From Paracoccaceae bacterium (GTDB taxonomy: Bacteria; Pseudomonadota; Alphaproteobacteria; Rhodobacterales; Rhodobacteraceae): a stretch of 25,541 nucleotides of DNA. The DNA lies in contig DLZA01000361.1 in the NCBI GenBank assembly GCA_003447515.1, positions 1 through 25,541 of the forward strand, given 5' to 3'. The position numbers and the translations under genes were made by a program. A model generated the notes under the pieces. The model made no database searches. It saw only the letters and a list, made by a program, of their open reading frames with translations, and was not told the origin of the DNA. This document shows, one piece after another, positions 1 through 7,565 of the stretch (within the stretch, counting starts at the first letter, position 1; every line of letters begins with the position of its first letter).

Positions 1-130
1 AAATAGATGGATTTTTGTCCAGTCGGATTAAGAGATTGCGAAATCTGCTCAGGCTAATGGATGTGCGATATTAAGGTGCAGGGATCCTGTGGTAAATAAG
101 AACTCTTTGGTTGGTTTTGCTGACTAAGTT

Positions 131-159
131 GTAAAAGGTCCCGCCACAGAGGGCGGGAC
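131..159 (-). terminator. Rho-independent terminator after the ccrM-type gene
   Basis: A perfect 8-bp stem, GTCCCGCC (138-145) with GGCGGGAC (152-159), encloses a six-base loop. Read on the minus strand, the stem is followed by CTTTTAC. It lies about 60 bp past the stop of the methyltransferase gene, which is also on the minus strand, so it fits an intrinsic terminator for that transcript. The plus strand has no T-run after the stem. Confidence 0.75.
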
Positions 160-221
160 TAGTCAGGTTTCGTGTTCTGGAGTGACCCTGAACATCGGCG
201 GTAATCTTTTAAACGTTGTCT

Positions 222-1385
<1,164 letters not shown>

Positions 1386-1434
1386 CTACCGATGTCAAAT
1401 TTAATTCTGATTAAAAATGGGGTGTTTTTGGAGC

Positions 1435-2043
1435 TTACAAGATGTTGTAGATTGGCTTAAACGAACGCCGATGATGTTGTGTTACGCCGTAGTTTTTTAG
1501 TCCTTGCTGATGTATTTTTGTACCATATCCTGCGTTTGTCTCCCAACCATATTGGGGAAACTGTTGCGCAAGTGACACCATTATTCGGTCGCGTGTGACT
1601 TTGGCGACAATAGATGCTGCTGCAATGGATAAACAACGCGCATCGCCTTTGATCAGGCATTCTGATGGCATGGGCAGGTTTGATGGCGTCTTGTTTCCGT
1701 CGATCAGCGCAAAATCTGCCGGTGTTTTTAGTTGCTCGAGTGCCAGCCGCATGGCAAGTAAGGACGCTTGCAATATATTGAGGCGGTCGATCTCTTCAAC
1801 ACTGACATGTGAAATTCCAACGTCGGCGCTGTTGAGAATTGGCTCAAATAATGCATTTCGTTTTTTTGCCGAAAGGGTTTTGGAATCTGCTAATCCCTCT
1901 GGAATATTTGAAGGGTCTAGAACAACGGCACAGGCTGTTACTGGGCCGGCCCAAGGGCCACGCCCAACCTCATCTACACCGGCGATGCGAGCGTCAGCAC
2001 CAAATTGGCCACGAAGATTTGGTTCAATGTTTGCATCGATCAT
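1435..2043 (-). CDS. rnhB: Ribonuclease HII
   Basis: RNase HII cleaves the RNA strand of RNA-DNA hybrids and removes single ribonucleotides from DNA. From the ATG at 2043 the product is 202 aa, the normal size. The active-site signature AGVDEVGRGP is at residues 21-30, giving D24 and E25. Further acidic residues fit D115 (in ALIDGNK) and D134 (in IKGDARCLSIAAASIVAK). The C-terminal HHRRSFKPI segment is also characteristic. A TTG at 2079 would add 12 residues with no family similarity and is unlikely to be the start. About 106 bp separate it from the ccrM-type gene on the same strand. Confidence 0.95.
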   Translation of the reverse strand: MIDANIEPNLRGQFGADARIAGVDEVGRGPWAGPVTACAVVLDPSNIPEGLADSKTLSAKKRNALFEPILNSADVGISHVSVEEIDRLNILQASLLAMRLALEQLKTPADFALIDGNKTPSNLPMPSECLIKGDARCLSIAAASIVAKVTRDRIMVSLAQQFPQYGWETNAGYGTKIHQQGLKNYGVTQHHRRSFKPIYNIL

Positions 2044-2142
2044 AATGGTCTTCGTGCAGCTTGTGCGCACTGTTTGCAAGTCAAACTGATAAAATAGGGA
2101 GTTCTGTTACCTTCTGCCCCACTAAATCTTTTGGCCAGAGGT

Positions 2143-2520
2143 CTAGTATCCGTGCTGGCGCAAACACCGTTTGGAATAGAATTTAATCCAACCATCATTT
2201 GTCCATCGCTGACGTAAACATGTACGAGGTTTATAATGATTGTGGTGCACATGTTTTGACTCCGCATGACTGTGATGGCGGTGTTTGTTCTTTTTGTGGG
2301 AGTGTTTTCTGTGGGGATTAATTTCTGGCGACTGGCGTTCGACTCGCCATTGTTTTTTGTTGCCGCTCACTTCATTTGCTATGACGCTAGCGATTCCAAT
2401 AGTGGCCAAGCCTATAAGAAAGCGATCCACGTTATCTTTGGCCATTGCAGCCGGTGTGGCTAAGGGTGCAGTAGCAATTGAAAGGGCGATAAAACTGGTT
2501 ATTGTATATTTGCGAAGCAT
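2143..2520 (-). CDS. Small secreted histidine-rich protein
   Basis: A 125-aa protein of unknown function. Residues 1-27 form a signal peptide ending in PAAMA, so the mature protein should be periplasmic or secreted. A hydrophobic patch follows at about 34-50. Residues 70-95 contain eleven histidines interspersed with lysine and arginine, which suggests metal (Ni, Zn, Cu or Co) or anionic ligand binding. The C-terminal 30 residues carry two cysteines (C101, C119) around a W-T-N-D-G-W segment, likely a disulfide; similar Cys-flanked tails occur in small secreted Rhodobacterales proteins. AAGGA lies about seven bases before the ATG. It is on the same strand as rnhB but separated by about 100 bp. 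The function is not established. Confidence 0.75.
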   Translation of the reverse strand: MLRKYTITSFIALSIATAPLATPAAMAKDNVDRFLIGLATIGIASVIANEVSGNKKQWRVERQSPEINPHRKHSHKKNKHRHHSHAESKHVHHNHYKPRTCLRQRWTNDGWIKFYSKRCLRQHGY

Positions 2521-2685
2521 CTCTTTTTCCTTTTAAGGGGCGCTCCCAAGTTGAGTGCGCTTAATGAGGGAAACATGGCCTCGAACACTGATGTCAGACA
2601 AAAACAACTGTATGTTATGTGATATCATTGGAAAACTGTGGGTTTGATATTGAATAATGTCGTCGGATTGCGCACGATTCCTTTT

Positions 2686-2991
2686 ATGAAAAATATTTTT
2701 CTCATATGTGTCACGATCATGATTCTGTTACTGCCCAAAATGCTTATGGCGCAGTCTCATTGTTATGTGGATTATAAGGCAAAGCGTTCTGACGGTGGGG
2801 CGTTGCGATTGCACTATGGTGTAATGAAGCTGAGCAGTGGTGATTGTTCTAACAAGTCGCGGCGCAGAAGTGTTGTCAGCCAGCGGATTGCAGTAGGCGG
2901 TTGGTCGCTTTTGACAGTCATGTCTGCTTTCGATGAAAGTGGCCTACAGCAAAGACGGGACAATGTTGGACGATACTTCCTTAAATATTAA
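2686..2991 (+). CDS. Small secreted two-cysteine protein
   Basis: A 101-aa protein starting at the ATG at 2686; an upstream in-frame start at 2638 would only prepend residues before the signal peptide. Residues 1-22 are a lysine-led hydrophobic signal sequence ending in MLMA-Q. The mature part has C26 in HCYVDYKAKR and C54 in SSGDCSN, and later GGWSLLTVMSAFDESGL. I recognise this as a small exported family seen in Rhodobacterales without a known function. Its last 29 bases overlap the start of the membrane winged-helix gene, so the two are probably translationally coupled and functionally linked. Confidence 0.72.
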   Translation: MKNIFLICVTIMILLLPKMLMAQSHCYVDYKAKRSDGGALRLHYGVMKLSSGDCSNKSRRRSVVSQRIAVGGWSLLTVMSAFDESGLQQRRDNVGRYFLKY

Positions 2992-3676
2992 ACTAAAAAA
3001 ATCGCGCTATAGATCAAACAATTTGGTCATCTGGGGATCGATTCTGATCCTTTTTCTAATTCTTGCGTCTGCCGTTGTCTTGTTCTTGTCTTTGCCGGAC
3101 GCCAACGCATTCAACGATCGCGTCGAGCGTATCTTTTTGGAAAATGATGCAATAACTACGACAGAGCAGGTAAAGTTGCTGGAGGTCATGGCCCAATCTG
3201 GGACGGCCTTTGCAGGAGTGTTAGAAGGTTACCGTTTGATCATTTTCATTTTGTTGCTTTTGGCATCTGCATTGTTGCTGTCGGCCCTTTATTTTTTGTT
3301 TACCAACTACGGTCTATCCAGACGGCTCGATCAAATTCAACAGTTTGGCATCCATATTAACAGCCTTATCGTTAGCCGTGATGAACAAGTTGTCTATATC
3401 AATAATATGGAATTTGAACTTACTGAGAGCATTATGGAAACCCTATCAGTTTTATGTGAAGCGCGCCTTGATGATGAAGTTATGTCAGGTGCGGAGTTAG
3501 AGGCGATGATTTCAGGTAAACGTGCCATTGACTGTGAGGAGGCAGCTGGAGCAACTCGTGTAAAACGTTTGCGTGACCAATTGGGTAACCAAATTGTTAG
3601 CCAGTTGTTGGTGAAAAACATTCCACGCAAAGGCTATATGTTGTCTATTGAACGCGACGCGATTCGAATGTTGTAA
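2963..3676 (+). CDS. Membrane-anchored winged-helix DNA-binding protein
   Basis: A 237-aa protein. Residues 1-20 are basic (KLKKSRYRSNN), TM1 spans about 21-43, a roughly 48-residue loop follows, then TM2 spans about 92-115. The positive-inside rule puts the loop in the periplasm and the C-terminus in the cytoplasm. Residues about 140-232 resemble an OmpR/PhoB winged helix: a GATRVKRLRDQLG recognition-helix-like segment (196-208) and a wing VKNIPRKGYMLSI (217-229). There is no receiver domain. This inverts the ToxR/CadC layout, where the DNA-binding domain is N-terminal. I chose the ATG at 2963 because a GACGGGA stretch precedes it and it overlaps the previous gene; an ATG at 2933 has no visible ribosome site. 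It is likely a transmembrane regulator; ligand and targets are unknown. Confidence 0.75.
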   Translation: MLDDTSLNIKLKKSRYRSNNLVIWGSILILFLILASAVVLFLSLPDANAFNDRVERIFLENDAITTTEQVKLLEVMAQSGTAFAGVLEGYRLIIFILLLLASALLLSALYFLFTNYGLSRRLDQIQQFGIHINSLIVSRDEQVVYINNMEFELTESIMETLSVLCEARLDDEVMSGAELEAMISGKRAIDCEEAAGATRVKRLRDQLGNQIVSQLLVKNIPRKGYMLSIERDAIRML

Positions 3677-3690
3677 AATTTTTCTAGGCG

Positions 3691-4986
3691 TTATTCTGGC
3701 CACTTTAGAATTGCTCTGAAACGTTCCTCTGTACGCTTAAAGTCTAAAGTTCCCTTGTGCGCTAACGCAACTTGATTGACTATAGCGAGGCCAAGGCCTG
3801 TACCCCCATTTGTTCGTGCAGAGTCTCCGCGGGCAAATGGTCTGATGAGTAAATTGACCTCATCTGGAGCGATTCCCAAACCTGCATCGCTTACATCTAT
3901 TGTCAAAATTCCATTGCTGCGCCGCGCTCTTATTTCGATCGGTGGGATGCCGTGAATGCTTGCGTTTATTACCAGATTGCTTACGCCGCGAAGGACTGCG
4001 CTGTGTTTCAAAACAACATGCATTTCAGCAGGGCATTCAATCTTGGTGGACGTATCGACAGAGCTGATTATAACTGCCTCGTGCAGCAGCGACTTGAGAT
4101 TGACTGTTTGCATTTGTTCTTTCGAAAAGCCACGCGCATATTCGAGGAATTGAGCCATCATTGTCTCAATCCGTGACACCTGCCGCTCTGCTGAGATCAA
4201 TAAATCCGGATCCGCGCCGTGAAGCATCGTAAGCGACAAGCGTAGCTTGGTTAAAGGGGTGCGCAGATCGTGGCTGACACCCGCGAGCATGACGGCCCTG
4301 TCCATTTCAGCCATTTGCATCGTTTCCGACATCTGATTGAGCGCACGCGCGATGGCGGCAATCTCACGTGGACCATCCTCATCGAATTTGTGCAGATTTG
4401 TTCCACTCACTGCGTGATCAATTCCGTCCTCAAGCATTTTCAGTGGGAGCGCAAGATAACGCTGCAAGAACACACCGCCGATGAGACTGCTCAAAAGCGC
4501 GACAGTAAACACGCCTGCGAAGGCTTTGATCGGATCGCGTTCAGGAGTGGTGCGAAATGAAACCCAAATCGGTGGCTTACTTTCTGTCAGCTGAACCCAA
4601 AGCCAGCCATCGTCGCCAACACGCCAGTCTTTTGTAACACCGCCATGGTTATACGCCCTTAGCTCCCTTAAAAAAAACCTCCCGGGAATAGTTTGTGGCT
4701 GCGCGGTTCCACTCGGAGCATCGCTTGACACCTTCACATTTAGCTGAGGATGACTGTTGAAAAACTGCAAGGTTTTTACACGTTCCGAGGCGTCTATCCC
4801 GTCAGCCAAAACCGCGAGCACTTCGGTTAAACCAGCAGTCACGAGCGCGGCACGCTGGGCCTCGGGCCTAATAAAAAAGAAAATAAGAAGACTCAATGAC
4901 AACACCAGCGCGAATAGTACGGAGACCAAAAGGACAGCGATATTCTGTCCAAGAAGCGTTCTAATCATGACGCGCTGCCAAGACAT
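3691..4986 (-). CDS. Sensor histidine kinase, EnvZ/OmpR type
   Basis: A 431-aa membrane kinase partnering the adjacent response regulator. TM1 is at about 15-39, then a periplasmic sensor region of about 115 residues, TM2 at about 157-175, a HAMP-like linker, and the dimerisation box GVSHDLRTPLTKLRL with phosphoacceptor H239. The ATPase domain has an N-box (N341 in LVINASIHG), a G1 box DAGLG (367-371) and a G2 box GGTGLGLAIV. Three in-frame starts exist: GTG 4995, ATG 4986 and ATG 4968. AGAGG followed by eight bases favours 4986; the start at 4968 would give an ATGATTAG overlap with the regulator stop. The gene overlaps the regulator by about 26 bp, so they are co-translated. The ligand is unknown; the pump genes opposite suggest envelope stress or toxic compounds. 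Confidence 0.92.
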   Translation of the reverse strand: MSWQRVMIRTLLGQNIAVLLVSVLFALVLSLSLLIFFFIRPEAQRAALVTAGLTEVLAVLADGIDASERVKTLQFFNSHPQLNVKVSSDAPSGTAQPQTIPGRFFLRELRAYNHGGVTKDWRVGDDGWLWVQLTESKPPIWVSFRTTPERDPIKAFAGVFTVALLSSLIGGVFLQRYLALPLKMLEDGIDHAVSGTNLHKFDEDGPREIAAIARALNQMSETMQMAEMDRAVMLAGVSHDLRTPLTKLRLSLTMLHGADPDLLISAERQVSRIETMMAQFLEYARGFSKEQMQTVNLKSLLHEAVIISSVDTSTKIECPAEMHVVLKHSAVLRGVSNLVINASIHGIPPIEIRARRSNGILTIDVSDAGLGIAPDEVNLLIRPFARGDSARTNGGTGLGLAIVNQVALAHKGTLDFKRTEERFRAILKWPE

Positions 4987-5668
4987 ACCCGACACCTCTT
5001 ATCGTTTTGATTAATAAAGGTGTATTGCTGCGATCTTCTATGGCGCGTCTGAGCCGCGTAATCTGGACATCAATAGCCCTATCGCTGACCTCTGCATTGC
5101 GCCCAAAGGCACGATCGATCAATTGCGCGCGCGTCAATGGATGTCCTGCGCTTTGTGCAAGGGTCGCAAGCAAAGTAAATTCTCGGCTGGAAAGCTTGAT
5201 GGTGTTGCCTGACTTGTGAACAGACATCTCAGCCATGTTGATTGTAAGTGGTCCCACACGAAACACCGCTTCAGTGTTTGGCTGCCCTGTGTCGCGCGTG
5301 CGTCTGAGAACTGCGTTTAATCGGGCTACCAACTCGCGAGGTTCAAACGGTTTACCTAAATAATCGTCGGCACCTGTTTCAAGCCCGACAATCCGGTCAA
5401 TCGGATCTCCTCGCGCAGTAAGCATAACAATTGGTGTCGAGGTTCCCTGTGCGCGCAAACGCCGACATACGGCCAAGCCGTTCTCGCCAGGCATCATCAG
5501 ATCAAGCACAATTGCATCCGGTGGATTGCGCGTCAGTTCGCGCTCTAACGCAGCCCCACCGTCGACTGTACGGGTCTCAAACCCGTGCTCTGTCAGGAAG
5601 CGTTTCAGTAAAGCCCTAAGTTCGGGGTCGTCATCCACGACAATTATGCGATCTGGTTTGGTGTTCAT
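4961..5668 (-). CDS. Response regulator, OmpR family
   Basis: A 235-aa two-domain regulator. The receiver domain (about 6-121) has acidic residues D12-D14, phosphoacceptor D56 in VLDLMMP, T84 and K106 in GKPF. The winged-helix domain (about 135-233) has REFTLLATLA, the recognition helix SDRAIDVQITRLRRAI and the wing IKTIRGVGYVL. The ATG at 5668 starts right before the receiver fold; an upstream in-frame extension to 5779 has no receiver similarity and runs into the promoter region. The gene is divergent from the EF-hand/RND operon, and TGAAACA repeats lie between them, so it likely regulates itself and the pump. Confidence 0.94.
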   Translation of the reverse strand: MNTKPDRIIVVDDDPELRALLKRFLTEHGFETRTVDGGAALERELTRNPPDAIVLDLMMPGENGLAVCRRLRAQGTSTPIVMLTARGDPIDRIVGLETGADDYLGKPFEPRELVARLNAVLRRTRDTGQPNTEAVFRVGPLTINMAEMSVHKSGNTIKLSSREFTLLATLAQSAGHPLTRAQLIDRAFGRNAEVSDRAIDVQITRLRRAIEDRSNTPLLIKTIRGVGYVLAARHD

Positions 5669-5711
5669 AAAGCGCAATATCACACAGTTTCGCCATCCAT
5701 GGCAGCCTTTA

Positions 5712-5789
5712 TGTTTCAAAGAAAGACAAATCAGCCAATCTGAAACAGATTGAAACAAATTACGCGCTGAGTGCAACACGCCTGAAATA
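5712..5789 (+). promoter_or_regulatory. Direct-repeat array, candidate response-regulator binding site
   Basis: TGAAACAGAT (5741-5750) is followed directly by TGAAACAAAT (5751-5760), a 10-bp-phased direct repeat. A third, imperfect copy TGAAATA is at 5783-5789, and an inverted copy TGTTTCA is at 5712-5718. OmpR-family dimers usually bind tandem repeats one helical turn apart, so this placement between the divergent regulator and EF-hand/pump genes fits a shared operator. No clear -35/-10 pair could be assigned. Binding is inferred. Confidence 0.55.
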
Positions 5790-5794
5790 GATTG

Positions 5795-6154
5795 ATGCTA
5801 GGGATGCCTGAGTTTATCAATAAAAGGCGTTCAAAATTGTTACCACGTACCTTCTCAAATACATTTACCACATCGCTGGTCGTAATTATTGGTCTCGTCG
5901 TTGCGTCCGCCGCAACCGCGCAGTTAGCCTCCAAACAAGCGATTGCAAATTTCCAAATGGCGGATGCTAATTCTGATGGTTCTTTGTCTCAAGCCGAGTT
6001 TACAGCATTCATTAACCTCAATGCAGCCTCAAAGATCCGACAATCACTTCGTGTCCAAAAACTAGGGCTCTATAAAAGAGCATTCGCCCATCTTGATGCC
6101 AACTCAGACGGTCTTGTTTCTGCGGCAGAATTGCAAAACGCAACATCTGGCTAA
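5795..6154 (+). CDS. Exported EF-hand calcium-binding protein
   Basis: A short protein of about 119 aa (116 aa if the ATG at 5804 is used; a TTG at 5792 is also open). A basic N-terminus precedes a hydrophobic signal sequence or anchor (about 24-42 in the 119-aa form) with an A-rich, TAQL-like cleavage region. Two canonical EF-hand loops follow: DANSDGSLSQAE and DANSDGLVSAAE, both with D, N, D, S/L, S, E at positions 1, 3, 5, 7, 9 and 12. The pair forms a normal two-hand module predicted to bind Ca2+ in the periplasm. It is the first gene after the divergent promoter region and lies about 50 bp before the pump adaptor on the same strand. A role as a Ca2+-responsive accessory of the pump or sensor is speculative. 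Confidence 0.8.
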   Translation: MLGMPEFINKRRSKLLPRTFSNTFTTSLVVIIGLVVASAATAQLASKQAIANFQMADANSDGSLSQAEFTAFINLNAASKIRQSLRVQKLGLYKRAFAHLDANSDGLVSAAELQNATSG

Positions 6155-6206
6155 CACCAGCAGCACGAATAATTTTATGCGTTATAACAAATCAAATGGA
6201 AATCTA

Positions 6207-7565
6207 ATGCTCCGTTCTATCCTTAGCAAACTGCTGATCCTACCGCCGATTGTTTTGGCCCTAATGGTTTTGAACTGGATGAATAATCAGCCAAAAGCGA
6301 ATGGACGCGAGCGCGAGGAGATCGGTTATCCGGTCAGCTTTGTGAAAGTCATGCCGCGGATTGTTTCAGCTGAGGCTCGTGGCTTCGGGCGCGTTGAAAC
6401 GACACGCTCGTGGTCTGGGGTGGCCGAGGTTGAGGGTCGGTTGGTGGTCTATGACGACGACTTGCAAGTGGGCAAGATGGTAAGTGCAGGCGATCTTCTG
6501 TTCGAGATCGACCCACGCGATTATCAAATTAACGTTGCCCAACGCGAGGCCGATGTGTTGCGCGCGCAAGCAGACATTCAAGCGCTGCAAGTCAACGCGA
6601 GCAATACGCAAGCCTCGCTTGATGTTGAGCGCAAAATTCTTGAAATTTACCGCGCTGATCGTGATCGCATAGAGAAACTCATCAAAGGTGGATCCGTCGC
6701 GGCCACAGAGTTGGATAGCGCCAATCGCACTTTTCTATCACAGCAATCTGCGGTCACTTCGCTTGAGGCAACCTTGGCCTTGGTCGCGCCTGATCTTCGC
6801 TCTGCCGAGGCAGTCTTGGCTAAGGCGCAAGCTGATCTGGAAAGTGCAGAGCGCGATCTGGCGCGCACCCGGGTGCTCGCTCCGCTCGATGGTCGCGTAA
6901 GTGAGCGCCGCGCGAGCGCGTCGGAGTATGTGCGACCGGGGGATACATTGATAACGCTCGAAACTGTCAACACGGTAGAGATCAAAGCGGCCTTTCAACC
7001 CAGCGATTTCGCGCAGCTTGTTGAAGCAGTGAATACAAGTCAGTCACCCGAACAAGAGAATCAAAATGATGGTACTTTGAGCCGTGCAGGAGCTACATTG
7101 CAAGCTCAGGTCATCACGCAATTTGGTGGTGGAACCGCTCGTACATGGCCTGCAATTATCACGCGGGTCACAGGGCAAATAGATGAAAGCACGGGTGCAA
7201 TTGGGGTCGTTGTTCAAGTTGAGAACACGGTGAAATCTCCACAAGACCCAGCGGGCCCTCCCCTCATCTCAGGTGGTTTTGTTGAGGTCATCTTGACAGG
7301 TCCACCCATCGATGATGTGCTTTTGGTACCGGAACGGGCGCTGCGATATGAAGCCGGCACGACCTATCTCTATGTCGCCAATTCAGACAACCGCCTCGTG
7401 CGGCGCGATGTTATCATTGGCACCGTTTATGGCGATCAATTGGAGATACGTGAGGGCTTGAGCAGCGGAGCACGCGTTGTGCTCTCCGATCCAAGCCCAG
7501 CGACGATAGGGCTTTTGCTTGAACTTGTCGAACTGGGTGTCGAGCATGGAAGCAACCAGCCATGA
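6207..7565 (+). CDS. RND efflux periplasmic adaptor (HlyD/AcrA family)
   Basis: A membrane fusion protein linking the inner-membrane RND pump to the outer-membrane channel. From the ATG at 6207 (GGA six bases upstream) it is 452 aa: an N-terminal hydrophobic anchor (about 5-25), the first lipoyl/barrel half around GLLFEIDPRDYQINVAQ-like residues, a long alanine/glutamine-rich alpha-hairpin, then the second lipoyl half with LAPLDGRVSERRAS, a beta-barrel, and a membrane-proximal domain (VPERALRYEAGTTYLYV). The open frame extends upstream to 6093 but overlaps the EF-hand gene and lacks a ribosome site there; ATG 6177 is a possible alternative. Its TGA overlaps the permease ATG by four bases. The exported substrate is unknown. 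Confidence 0.92.
   Translation: MLRSILSKLLILPPIVLALMVLNWMNNQPKANGREREEIGYPVSFVKVMPRIVSAEARGFGRVETTRSWSGVAEVEGRLVVYDDDLQVGKMVSAGDLLFEIDPRDYQINVAQREADVLRAQADIQALQVNASNTQASLDVERKILEIYRADRDRIEKLIKGGSVAATELDSANRTFLSQQSAVTSLEATLALVAPDLRSAEAVLAKAQADLESAERDLARTRVLAPLDGRVSERRASASEYVRPGDTLITLETVNTVEIKAAFQPSDFAQLVEAVNTSQSPEQENQNDGTLSRAGATLQAQVITQFGGGTARTWPAIITRVTGQIDESTGAIGVVVQVENTVKSPQDPAGPPLISGGFVEVILTGPPIDDVLLVPERALRYEAGTTYLYVANSDNRLVRRDVIIGTVYGDQLEIREGLSSGARVVLSDPSPATIGLLLELVELGVEHGSNQP

Noticed and set aside
1401..1414. TTAA-TTCTGA-TTAA between rnhB and the ccrM-type gene, considered as a CtrA site
   Set aside because: The spacing is six, while the CtrA consensus needs seven bases; such AT-rich pairs occur by chance.
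1595..2089. 164-codon plus-strand frame over rnhB
   Set aside because: It is the antisense shadow of rnhB, whose catalytic motifs are intact on the other strand.
2040..2142. Possible tRNA 3'-half or remnant on the plus strand next to rnhB, suggested by a GTTTG/CAAAC stem and a TTCTGTTACC-like arm ending in CCA
   Set aside because: No 5' acceptor strand or D-arm is present and the T-stem does not pair; it is too weak to call.
3677..3690. Terminator between the convergent winged-helix and kinase genes
   Set aside because: Only 14 bp separate the genes and no stem-loop is visible.
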